DNA from: Bacillota bacterium
GTDB taxonomy: Bacteria; Bacillota; Clostridia; Christensenellales; SZUA-584
Length of the DNA stretch: 64,000 bases
Direction of reading: 5' to 3'
Assembly (NCBI GenBank): GCA_023436115.1
Contig: JAEZKQ010000031.1
Location: 124,001 to 188,000, forward strand
Shown: positions 35,295 to 42,001 of the stretch, piece after piece
How the letters are laid out: every line of letters starts with the position of its first letter
Numbering within the stretch: position 1 is the first letter of the stretch
The notes under the pieces: model-generated
The model's database searches: none
Told to the model about the DNA's origin: nothing
The model's input: only the letters and a program-made list of their open reading frames with translations
Position numbers and translations under genes: made by a program

Positions 35295-35986
35295 CGCTAT
35301 TTGAGCAGACACTGTCTGAAAAATTAACCTTATTAGGCATCTCGCACGACGCGGCTCTGCTAGGCCGCTGCAATGAATATTTTGAACATGTGAATGAAGC
35401 CAATCAGCACCTGAACTTAACGCGCATTACAGACGCAGCCCAGGCTGCAGAGCAGCATTTTGCAGATGCAATGGCGCTTTGCGCTGTCTTTGACATGCCC
35501 AAAGGCTGCCGTGTGATCGATATTGGTACGGGCGCGGGCTTCCCGGGCGTTCCCCTCAAGCTGCTGCGCAACGATATACAGCTTTGGCTGCTGGACGCTT
35601 CGGGTAAAAAAACCGACTTTATAAAAAAGACACGTGACGTTATGTCTATGGCTGCGACAGTTCTGTGTGACCGTGCCGAAGAACTGGCACAAACAGACTT
35701 ACGCGGCAGCTTCGATGTTGTGGTGTCACGTGCGGTTGCCTCTTTGCCCATGCTGCTGGAGCTTTCCATACCTTTGCTGCGTATAGGAGGAACGCTGGCT
35801 GCCTGGAAGGGGGAAAGCTTTGAACAGGAGCTTACTGCCGCAACATCCGCGATGAATACGCTTGGATGCATACTGGCCAGTCAGTATCCCGTGGGGCGCG
35901 GAGCCATATTACTGATACAAAAACAAAAACCCACGCTGAACGTTTATCCGCGCAGGTTTTCAAAAATCAAAAGCCAGCCGCTTTAA
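35291..35986 (+). CDS. rsmG: 16S rRNA (guanine527-N7)-methyltransferase
   Basis: The 231-residue product has HLNLTRITD near 41, the SAM-binding DIGTGAGFPGVPL near 77-89 and SRAVASLP near 147. RsmG methylates G527 of 16S rRNA; loss gives streptomycin resistance in other species. The ATG overlaps the ispE stop (ATGA) and GAGGAG precedes it. It ends 3 nt from the convergent acetyltransferase-like gene with no room for a terminator hairpin between the stops. Its usual partners gidA/parA are not here. Confidence 0.95.
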   Translation: MTLFEQTLSEKLTLLGISHDAALLGRCNEYFEHVNEANQHLNLTRITDAAQAAEQHFADAMALCAVFDMPKGCRVIDIGTGAGFPGVPLKLLRNDIQLWLLDASGKKTDFIKKTRDVMSMAATVLCDRAEELAQTDLRGSFDVVVSRAVASLPMLLELSIPLLRIGGTLAAWKGESFEQELTAATSAMNTLGCILASQYPVGRGAILLIQKQKPTLNVYPRRFSKIKSQPL

Positions 35987-35989
35987 TTT

Positions 35990-37114
35990 TTATTTCAGAT
36001 CTAGCTTATATGTTCTGTATGTGCGATAATGCCGCCCGCCCACACGCTCCACGCTCAGGCGCGAGGACAGATTGCTTTCGTCGATACAGGACGCTTCGAT
36101 ATAACGAAGCCGCGTTTCCTGCCAGTCCTTATACGCTTCATAGTACATAGCGTAATTGACGCCCATATTATGGTAATTCCGATCCACCATCTGGACAATG
36201 GCTCTGGCACCTGTGATTTTGCGTTTGTAATAAAGATACTTCGCCCAGCCGATAGGCAATATCTTACCCTTCATACGCTTTAATACCTGGTTATAATCAG
36301 GCAGAGCCACCATAAAACCGATGGGCTTGTCGCCCTTACGTGCGATATAGCAGTAGTGCCCGTCATAAAACTGCACAAGGCTTTTAAACTCATCGATCAC
36401 CGCTTCAAGTGAAGGCGTGACCAAATAATCCCATTCCTCAGGCACGCTGTTGTCAAGTATTTGCTTAATCGCCTTGGCTTCATTCACGATATCTTTCACA
36501 TTGAGCTTATCGACGCGAAATCCGCCTTTTTTCTTGGCGTATTCCACCGCCTTCTCGTGCCGCTCTATATCAAAATCTTCGGGATTAAACAGATAGGCGT
36601 AATGATCGTCATTCTTGGTAAAACCATACTTTTCAATCAGCTCCGGGTAATAATCCTTGGTATGAGCGTTGAGGAGCACCGGGGGACCGTCACCACCCAT
36701 GACCACAAAGCCCTTGCGATCGTCACCGTTGGAAGGTGACAGCGGGCCGATCACACGCTCCATGCCTTTTTCAGACAGCCAAGTGCAGGACGCGTCCAGC
36801 AGCGCTTTGCATGCGGCAAGATCATCAATGCATTCAAACATTGAGAAAAAGCCCTGCTTAAAACCACGGATACGGTTTAATTCCTCATCGATACCCACAA
36901 GCACCCGGCCGACTGGCTTTTTGTCTTTGAATACCATAAAAAACGCCTGATCACCGTTTTCGAAAAGCGGGTTCTCCTTGCCTTTAAGCATCTTTTTTGT
37001 GTCAGACTTAAGAGGAGCCACCCAATTTTCATCTCCCTTGTACAGTTTGAACTCAAGATTAATGAACTTTTTTATATGCCTCGATTTTTTATTAAGCTTT
37101 TTGATTTCGTACAT
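35990..37114 (-). CDS. GNAT-like acyltransferase (YghO-type), 374 residues
   Basis: A soluble 374-residue protein of a family usually annotated as hypothetical or GNAT-type. The N-terminal half has YKGDENWVAPL near 25-35 and GRVLVGIDEELN near 70; GPLSPSNGDDRKGFVVMGGD near 116-135 is the most conserved block. A second GNAT-like half follows, with KGDKPIGFMVALPDYNQVL. The function is not known. ATG 37114 is preferred (GGGAG 8 nt upstream), with an upstream GTG or ATG at 37129 possible. Some 180 nt beyond its start lies the structured RNA, transcribed toward it. Confidence 0.75.
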   Translation of the reverse strand: MYEIKKLNKKSRHIKKFINLEFKLYKGDENWVAPLKSDTKKMLKGKENPLFENGDQAFFMVFKDKKPVGRVLVGIDEELNRIRGFKQGFFSMFECIDDLAACKALLDASCTWLSEKGMERVIGPLSPSNGDDRKGFVVMGGDGPPVLLNAHTKDYYPELIEKYGFTKNDDHYAYLFNPEDFDIERHEKAVEYAKKKGGFRVDKLNVKDIVNEAKAIKQILDNSVPEEWDYLVTPSLEAVIDEFKSLVQFYDGHYCYIARKGDKPIGFMVALPDYNQVLKRMKGKILPIGWAKYLYYKRKITGARAIVQMVDRNYHNMGVNYAMYYEAYKDWQETRLRYIEASCIDESNLSSRLSVERVGGRHYRTYRTYKLDLK

Positions 37115-37293
37115 TCTTCCACTCCCCAACCCAACAAAATATACTTACGATATTTATTATACATGAGAGTTTTCTTTTAGGACAATGATAAATAATATTA
37201 ATTATATGTAACAGAAGAAGAAAATGAAGCATAACAGCTGCGTTTCGTTCCAGATATTTCGATAATAGTCTTAAATAGGAGAAAGCCAAGATT

Positions 37294-37513
37294 ATTAATG
37301 GGCGGCGGCTGACCTGGTCTTTTACCCCACATCCGCCGGCTGGGCATTTTGCTCATAAGGCTCTATAGCCTCCCCACGACTTTGCCTCTCGGAACTGCTT
37401 CCGGCCGGACTGACTCCTAAACCGCGCCATGCTCACCGGCTTTTTGCCGGTTTACGTGGGTCGTTTTGCCCGCGACTGGCATCGACTTTCAACCACAGAC
37501 CCGCCGCCTTAAT
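37294..37513 (-). ncRNA. Structured non-coding RNA of about 220 nt, unidentified (raiA-like possible)
   Basis: The two ends pair in a long closing helix: ATTAAGGCGGCGG at the 5' end (minus strand, 37513 downward) with CCGCCGCC plus TTAAT at the 3' end. Inside, a 6-bp hairpin ACCGGC/GCCGGT with an A5 loop (37435-37451) and a 4-bp hairpin GGCT/AGCC (37359-37370) are perfect. Long-range CCCACG/CGTGGG pairing is possible. There is no reading frame. A very good promoter places the RNA 5' end exactly at the closing helix, which fixes the strand. It lacks the SRP core, RNase P, tmRNA and 6S signatures I know. The size, end-pairing and host suggest the raiA class, from memory only. Confidence 0.7.
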
Positions 37514-37517
37514 CCGA

Positions 37518-37547
37518 ATTATAAGATGACAGCGTGTGCAAAGTCAA
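37518..37547 (-). promoter_or_regulatory. Strong promoter of the structured RNA
   Basis: TTGACT (37542-37547), 18-nt spacer, perfect TATAAT (37518-37523) on the minus strand. Predicted start is within a few bases of 37512. Confidence 0.8.
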
Positions 37548-37615
37548 ACTCCGATATAGCGCATAAACCCAATTGTTGCGTATTTGTAAAAGATAATGAG
37601 CAATGTGGCGCGTGA

Positions 37616-37643
37616 TTGATTTATTTGTCTTAAGTGTTATAAT
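37616..37643 (+). promoter_or_regulatory. Promoter of the corA leader transcript
   Basis: TTGATT (37616-37621), 16-nt spacer, TATAAT (37638-37643) with an extended TGT. The transcript would start near 37650, giving a leader of about 200 nt before corA. Confidence 0.7.
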
Positions 37644-37747
37644 GTTTTTGGCGCAATAGCAAATTTAAAGCTTTTTGTCCTTTTTTACGATTGATTCCGT
37701 CCGCTAAAAGGCGGCGGATAGCTGCGTTTCTCAAGGAGGTGGTATGC

Positions 37748-37813
37748 GTGGACGCGGACCCTACATTAAAACACATCCAATCCGGCGGCGTGCATACCGA
37801 AAGGCAGGCATAG
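37748..37813 (+). CDS. Putative 21-residue leader peptide of corA
   Basis: GTG 37748 has AAGGAGGT 7 nt upstream, the best ribosome binding site in the area, and opens a 21-codon frame starting MDADPTLKHI when GTG is read as Met. It ends in TAG at 37811, only 5-8 nt before the hairpin that covers the corA ribosome binding site. The Asp-Ala-Asp-Pro-Thr-Leu opening resembles the enteric Mg2+-sensing leader peptide MgtL (MEPDPTPL...). An alternative ATG at 37744 in another frame gives 39 basic residues running past the corA start, but its spacing is only 3 nt. The open frame extends upstream to 37691 without a ribosome binding site. Confidence 0.45.
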   Translation: MDADPTLKHIQSGGVHTERQA

Positions 37814-37818
37814 GATGC

Positions 37819-37843
37819 GCTCCGCCAAAAAGAAAGGCGGTGC
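37819..37843 (+). promoter_or_regulatory. Hairpin covering the corA ribosome binding site
   Basis: CCGCC (37822-37826) pairs with GGCGG (37836-37840), extended by GC/GC after one mismatch; the loop is A-rich. AAAGGCGG, the ribosome binding site for corA, is in the 3' arm. Upstream, GGTATGC (37741-37747) pairs with GCATACC (37792-37798) around the leader-peptide start. A third hairpin lies at 37696-37718. Confidence 0.55.
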
Positions 37844-37849
37844 TTGCCA

Positions 37850-38782
37850 GTGATACAGTATAACAAAACAATAGACGGACTTTTAAAAGAGCAGAACTTA
37901 TGCGGCGACGGCATCTGGGTACATTTGCTGAATCCTACACGCTCTGAGCTGGAACAGATTGGCCAGGAGTCGGGTGCCCAGCTGGATTTTTTACAGGCCG
38001 CACTCGACGAAGAGGAGACGCCTCGTATTGAAAGAGAAGACAATCAGACTCTGATACTTGTGGACATCCCTGTGGTGCAGCCGGAGGGAACTTCGTTTAT
38101 GTACAGCACGATACCTTTAGGTATTGTCCTGCTGGATAATATGGTCATAACCGTGTGTCTGGAAGAAACAACGATCATTGACGACTTCTTAGAGAATCGT
38201 GTACGCGGCTTTGATACGTGCAAAAAAACGCGTTTTATTCTACAGCTTCTTTTTAAATCGAGCACTAAGTTTTTGCAATATCTGAGACAAATCGACAAGG
38301 CCACCACACAAGTTGAAAACGCGTTGCGCAAAAACATGCGTAACAGTGAACTTATGGGCATGCTCAAACTGGAAAAATCGCTCGTTTTCTTCTCAACGTC
38401 CTTAAAGTCGAACGAAGTCGTACTGGAAAAGCTGCTTAAGCCGGGTATGCTTAAGCAATATCCAGAAGATACCGACCTGCTCGAAGATGTTATTATTGAA
38501 AACAAACAGGCTATGGAAATGTCCACCATATACCGGAGCATTTTAACGGGAACGATGAGCACATTTGCCTCTATTATTTCCAACAGCCTTAATAACGTCA
38601 TGAAGTTCTTAGCCGCTGTAACGATCATTATCGCAGTCCCCACGCTGCTGGCCAGCCTTTGGGGTATGAACGTGCCGGTACCTTTTGAGGGTACGCCCTT
38701 TGGCTTTTGGACATTAACCGGGCTTGCGCTGCTCGGTGCGGGAATTACCATGTACATACTCTGGCGTAAAAAGATGCTTTAA
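37850..38782 (+). CDS. corA: CorA family magnesium transporter
   Basis: A 310-residue CorA. The long cytoplasmic domain is followed by two C-terminal membrane helices (MKFLAAVTIIIAVPTLLASL and TLTGLALLGAGITMYILW) with the signature WGMN between them (about residue 273). It imports Mg2+ (or Co2+/Ni2+) as a pentamer, gated by cytosolic Mg2+. GTG 37850 is chosen because AAGGCGG lies 9 nt upstream; TTG 37844 is closer but too near. It is preceded by a long leader with a possible sensor peptide and followed 12 nt later by the FmdB-like gene. Confidence 0.92.
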   Translation: MIQYNKTIDGLLKEQNLCGDGIWVHLLNPTRSELEQIGQESGAQLDFLQAALDEEETPRIEREDNQTLILVDIPVVQPEGTSFMYSTIPLGIVLLDNMVITVCLEETTIIDDFLENRVRGFDTCKKTRFILQLLFKSSTKFLQYLRQIDKATTQVENALRKNMRNSELMGMLKLEKSLVFFSTSLKSNEVVLEKLLKPGMLKQYPEDTDLLEDVIIENKQAMEMSTIYRSILTGTMSTFASIISNSLNNVMKFLAAVTIIIAVPTLLASLWGMNVPVPFEGTPFGFWTLTGLALLGAGITMYILWRKKML

Positions 38783-38794
38783 GGAGAAGGCGCT

Positions 38795-38995
38795 ATGCCC
38801 CTACTAAAATTCATCTGTGAAGATTGCAAACATATATTTGAAGAGCTCACCTCGGCCGACAAAAAGCCGCCCTGCCCCAAATGCGCATCACAAAACACCA
38901 TGCGTCATTATCAGGGAAAATGTTATTTCGGCGGCGGCAAGGGCGGCGGCGGATGCAGCGGCGGAAGCTGCAGCAGCTGCAAGGGATGCTCTTAA
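38795..38995 (+). CDS. FmdB-like zinc-ribbon protein
   Basis: A 66-residue protein. A CxxC pair CEDC at residues 8-11 and CPKC at about 27-30 form a zinc ribbon of the FmdB/putative regulatory protein type. The tail is Gly/Cys/Ser-rich (GGGKGGGGCSGGSCSSCKGC) and holds four more Cys residues, which could bind another metal. AAGGAG precedes the ATG. It lies between corA and radC in the same direction, likely in one transcript. The exact role of these small proteins is not established. Confidence 0.88.
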   Translation: MPLLKFICEDCKHIFEELTSADKKPPCPKCASQNTMRHYQGKCYFGGGKGGGGCSGGSCSSCKGCS

Positions 38996-39016
38996 CTGAA
39001 TGCAACTGGAGGCGGT

Positions 39017-39766
39017 ATGCACGAGGGACACAGGGAGCGGCTCACAGAGCGTTTTATAAGCAAGGGTTTTGAAAGCTTCGCGGAGCACGAGATACTCGAG
39101 TTCCTGCTGTTTTACGCGCTGCCGCGCGTGGATACCAATTTAACCGCTCACCGGTTAATTAAAACCTTCGGGTCTCTGTCGGGCGTTCTCGAAGCAGATC
39201 CCAAGGATTTGGCCCAAGTGAAAGGTATCGGGCCCAAGGCAGCAGCATTTCTCACAATGCTGCCCGAGGCGTTCCGTGCTTATGAACGCAGTAAAATGGG
39301 TAAAAAATACGTGGTACGCTGTATTAAAGATGCATGTGATTATGTGCGTACGCTGCTTTTCGGTAAGCCTTACGAGCAGTTTTATGTGATTTGGCTTAGC
39401 ACACAAAACCGGGTGATACATTTTGAGCAGCTGTCGGAAGGCAGCGTTAAAGAGTCCCCGGTATATGTCAGCCGTTTGGCCGCCGCAGCGCTGAGGCATC
39501 ATGCCGTTAAGGCACTGATCGCGCATAACCATCCGGGCGGCAATGTCACGCCATCAAAAGCTGATATCGACACGACACAATGCATATTAAATGCGCTTGC
39601 TATACTGGATATCGAGCTTGTGGATCATATTATCATCAGTGATAATGAAGCGTTTAGTTTTCAAGCCGACTCGCTGATTGGCAAAAAGGATCTGCCGGGA
39701 CGTGAAGCCTATGCGGCCGAATATGCGGGCGTACAGCAGCTATCCGCGTTATTACGGCAGGAATAA
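39017..39766 (+). CDS. radC: RadC family JAB/MPN domain protein
   Basis: The 249-residue protein has the UPF0758 layout: N-terminal helix-hairpin-helix segment (LAQVKGIGPKAAAFL near 68-82) and a C-terminal JAMM domain with HNHPGG near 175 and a following Asp in TPSKADID. The usual motif is HNHPSG; here Ser is Gly. RadC was named for DNA repair, but the role is disputed. GGAGG precedes ATG 39017. It is cotranscribed with corA and the zinc-ribbon gene by spacing. Confidence 0.93.
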   Translation: MHEGHRERLTERFISKGFESFAEHEILEFLLFYALPRVDTNLTAHRLIKTFGSLSGVLEADPKDLAQVKGIGPKAAAFLTMLPEAFRAYERSKMGKKYVVRCIKDACDYVRTLLFGKPYEQFYVIWLSTQNRVIHFEQLSEGSVKESPVYVSRLAAAALRHHAVKALIAHNHPGGNVTPSKADIDTTQCILNALAILDIELVDHIIISDNEAFSFQADSLIGKKDLPGREAYAAEYAGVQQLSALLRQE

Positions 39767-39801
39767 GTGAATTCTTTTCGGAGAATAGATGGAGGAAAAT
39801 G

Positions 39802-40266
39802 ATGACGATTACATTTAACGTATTAGAAAAACCAGATCCCAATCTAATAGTCAACATATTGGAGATCGAACAAGAGGCATTTGGCGACGGCGCGCTCAAC
39901 GAATATGTGATTGTGCCGATTTTGCGCTACGGCAAGGTCTATGCAGCCACAGATGAAGACGGCGATGCGATTGCCTGTGCCTATTTTATGCGTGACATGA
40001 ACAATATTGATACGGCATATCTCATGAGCGTCGCAGTGCTGCCTGATTTTCGCGGACAGAACGTGGGCACGGCGCTGCTGGAATACGCGCTTTCACACAT
40101 CAAGCAGTATGGCATATTAAAGGTGCGCCTCACGGTAGACCCCGCCAACTTTACAGCCCTCTCCGTTTACCGTGAAAAGCTGGGCTTCACGGTGATAGAC
40201 AGCTCACGCGATGAATACGGTGCCGGTGAGGACAGGCTGATTATGGGGAAGGATTTGACCGATTAA
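39802..40266 (+). CDS. GNAT family N-acetyltransferase
   Basis: A 154-residue GNAT enzyme. The acetyl-CoA loop DFRGQNVGTALL is near 86-97, preceded by the typical strand AYLMSVAVLP and followed by SVYREKLGFTVID. No substrate can be assigned; the layout is close to RimI-like or small-molecule acetyltransferases. The start could be ATG 39799 or 39802; GGAGG lies 6 nt before the second. It follows radC by 35 nt and probably belongs to the same operon. Confidence 0.88.
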   Translation: MTITFNVLEKPDPNLIVNILEIEQEAFGDGALNEYVIVPILRYGKVYAATDEDGDAIACAYFMRDMNNIDTAYLMSVAVLPDFRGQNVGTALLEYALSHIKQYGILKVRLTVDPANFTALSVYREKLGFTVIDSSRDEYGAGEDRLIMGKDLTD

Positions 40267-40314
40267 TTAACAAAAAATCAAAGCTGCGTTAACATATTGT
40301 TCATGATCGTTTTT

Positions 40315-40408
40315 TATAATGTCGGTATACACAAAGTGATCAATTTGGCAGCCAGCAATTTATATATATTTGAAAAAAGCGCACTAAGATCCCTCGCGCT
40401 TTTTTCAT
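40315..40408 (+). other. Candidate small RNA unit: -10 element and terminator
   Basis: TATAAT (40315-40320) with no good -35 is followed about 75-85 nt later by a terminator. No reading frame with a ribosome binding site is seen. It could also be the end of the preceding operon. Confidence 0.3.
40373..40408 (+). terminator. Terminator between the acetyltransferase gene and rqcP
   Basis: A 10-bp stem AAAAAAGCGC/GCGCTTTTTT (40373-40382 with 40396-40405). Confidence 0.8.
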
Positions 40409-40445
40409 TTGTGTCTGATAATACTTTTATCCATTTAATTTTTTC

Positions 40446-40454
40446 TGCTATAAT
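40446..40454 (+). promoter_or_regulatory. Extended -10 promoter of rqcP-ispDF
   Basis: TGCTATAAT, 22 nt before the rqcP ATG. Confidence 0.6.
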
Positions 40455-40476
40455 AAAACAAAAACGAGGTCTATAT

Positions 40477-40734
40477 ATGAGGCTTGATAAATTCTTAAAA
40501 GTGTCCCGGATTATTAAACGTCGCACAGTGGCGAGTGAAGCGTGCGATAAGCAGCGCGTATTCGTAAACGGCAATGTGGCCAAAGCAGGCAAAGAGCTTA
40601 AAATCGGCGACGTGCTAGAAATCCGTTTCGGTTCAAGCACGCTCAAGGTCAAGGTGCTAGATCTGTCCGAGACAGTACGCAAGGAAGCTGCCGGCGATAT
40701 GTACGAAATACTTGAGGAAACCAAAAATGGCTGA
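40477..40734 (+). CDS. rqcP: S4-domain RNA-binding protein RqcP (YabO-like)
   Basis: An 85-residue protein that is essentially one S4 domain: MRLDKFLKVSRIIKRRTVAS at 1-20 and VNGNVAKAGKELKIGDVLEI at 31-50. RqcP works with RqcH in adding C-terminal Ala tails to stalled nascent chains on 50S subunits in Firmicutes. ATG 40477 has CGAGG 7 nt upstream; the open frame extends further upstream but without similarity. It overlaps ispDF by 8 nt. Confidence 0.92.
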   Translation: MRLDKFLKVSRIIKRRTVASEACDKQRVFVNGNVAKAGKELKIGDVLEIRFGSSTLKVKVLDLSETVRKEAAGDMYEILEETKNG

Positions 40735-41863
40735 AACAGTGGGCATCGTGCTCGCTGCGGGCAGCGCGCGGCGCATGGGGCAAAACAAAATGATCATGCG
40801 GATTGGCTCTATGACGGTTCTGGAACGCGCATTGGATGCTTTTCAGAAAAGCGGCTGCTTTGACCATATCATTCTCGTCTATCGGGAAGGAGACAAAGAC
40901 CAAACACAACAGGCAGCACAGCGCATACTTAATACACCTTATACGCTCGTCGAAGGCGGCAGCGAACGCCAATACTCTGTGGGAAACGCGCTTAGTGCTA
41001 TTGAAGATGCGAAAATCGTCGCCGTGCACGACGGCGCCCGCTGCTTTGTAGACCCTGAAGTTGTTTGTACATGCGTGGAAAAAGCACGTGAAACGGGAGC
41101 CGCTGCGGCAGGCGTGAGAACACGCGATACGATTAAAACGATTGAAGGGGATATGATTACAGGAACGGTGGACAGAAGCCGTCTTGTAAACATTCAGACA
41201 CCTCAGGTATTCCGCTTTTCGCTGCTTAAACAAGCTCATGAAAAAGCTGCTGAAGATGGCTTTATGGGTACGGACGAGTGCAGCCTTGTAGAACGTTTGG
41301 GCGTTCACATTAGTTTTGTGGAAGCGGGGTACGATAATATCAAGATTACCACACAGGAGGACATCTTATTGGGGCGTGTGATCGCAGGCGAGACCGTGCG
41401 CACAGGAATAGGCTACGATGCGCATCGCCTGGTAACGGGGCGGCCTTTGATACTGGGCGGCGTTAAAGTACCGCATACACACGGCCTGCTGGGTCACAGC
41501 GACGCGGATGTGCTCCTCCATGCCATTATGGACGCGCTGCTGGGTGCAGCGGCGGCGGGCGATATCGGCCTGCATTTCCCTTGCACAGACGAATATAAGG
41601 ACGCAAGCAGCCTTGAGCTTCTCTCAAAAACCCGCGATATACTGACCGAGAAAGGCTTCTCTGTCGTCAACATCGATGCGACCGTGACCCTGGAGCGGCC
41701 CAAGCTACGTCCGTATATTGACGAGATGCGACAACGCATTGCACAGACGCTGCAAATTGACGCTGTTTCCGTGAGCGTTAAAGCCACCACCACCGAGGGC
41801 ATGGGGTTTGAAGGCACCGGCGAAGGCGCCAGCGCGATGGCGAGCGCAACGATTGTGGGGTAG
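40727..41863 (+). CDS. ispDF: Bifunctional IspD/IspF (methylerythritol phosphate pathway)
   Basis: The 378-residue fusion has an IspD half (VGIVLAAGSARRMGQNKM at 5-22, VAVHDGARCFV near 102) and an IspF half beginning near 222 with GIGYDAHRL, ILGGVKVPHTHGLLGHSDAD and the C-terminal KATTTEGMGFEG. It carries out CTP transfer to MEP and later the cyclisation to MEcPP. Two steps are thus on one chain, while the intermediate kinase IspE is coded 6 kb away. ATG 40727 overlaps rqcP by 8 nt, with GAGG upstream. Confidence 0.95.
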   Translation: MAETVGIVLAAGSARRMGQNKMIMRIGSMTVLERALDAFQKSGCFDHIILVYREGDKDQTQQAAQRILNTPYTLVEGGSERQYSVGNALSAIEDAKIVAVHDGARCFVDPEVVCTCVEKARETGAAAAGVRTRDTIKTIEGDMITGTVDRSRLVNIQTPQVFRFSLLKQAHEKAAEDGFMGTDECSLVERLGVHISFVEAGYDNIKITTQEDILLGRVIAGETVRTGIGYDAHRLVTGRPLILGGVKVPHTHGLLGHSDADVLLHAIMDALLGAAAAGDIGLHFPCTDEYKDASSLELLSKTRDILTEKGFSVVNIDATVTLERPKLRPYIDEMRQRIAQTLQIDAVSVSVKATTTEGMGFEGTGEGASAMASATIVG

Positions 41864-41915
41864 GCATCTCCCATCGGTTGTGTTTTAGAATGGTCTATTT
41901 GTGACCATGATTCGG

Positions 41916-41952
41916 CCAAGCACCTCTACAGGTATAGTGCTTGATTTTTTTG
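41916..41952 (+). terminator. Terminator after ispDF
   Basis: CAAGCAC/GTGCTTG stem (41917-41923 with 41937-41943) followed by ATTTTTTTG. A second small hairpin ATGGTC/GACCAT lies just upstream at 41890-41908. Confidence 0.7.
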
Positions 41953-42001
41953 TCGATATATATAATAATGTTCGAAGCGAAACAGCTGAGGAGAAAAACA
42001 A

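Noticed and set aside
37681..37850. An M-box or other known Mg2+ or metal riboswitch ahead of corA.
   Set aside because: The conserved M-box core sequences as I remember them are not present; the leader peptide model fits better.
37744..37863. A 39-codon Arg/Lys-rich frame from ATG 37744 as the corA leader peptide.
   Set aside because: Spacing from AAGGAGGT is only 3 nt, and the overlapping GTG frame has ideal spacing and the better motif. Not excluded.
41864..42001. A T-box leader ahead of leuS.
   Set aside because: Only about 50 nt lie between the ispDF terminator and leuS, and no T-box core is present.
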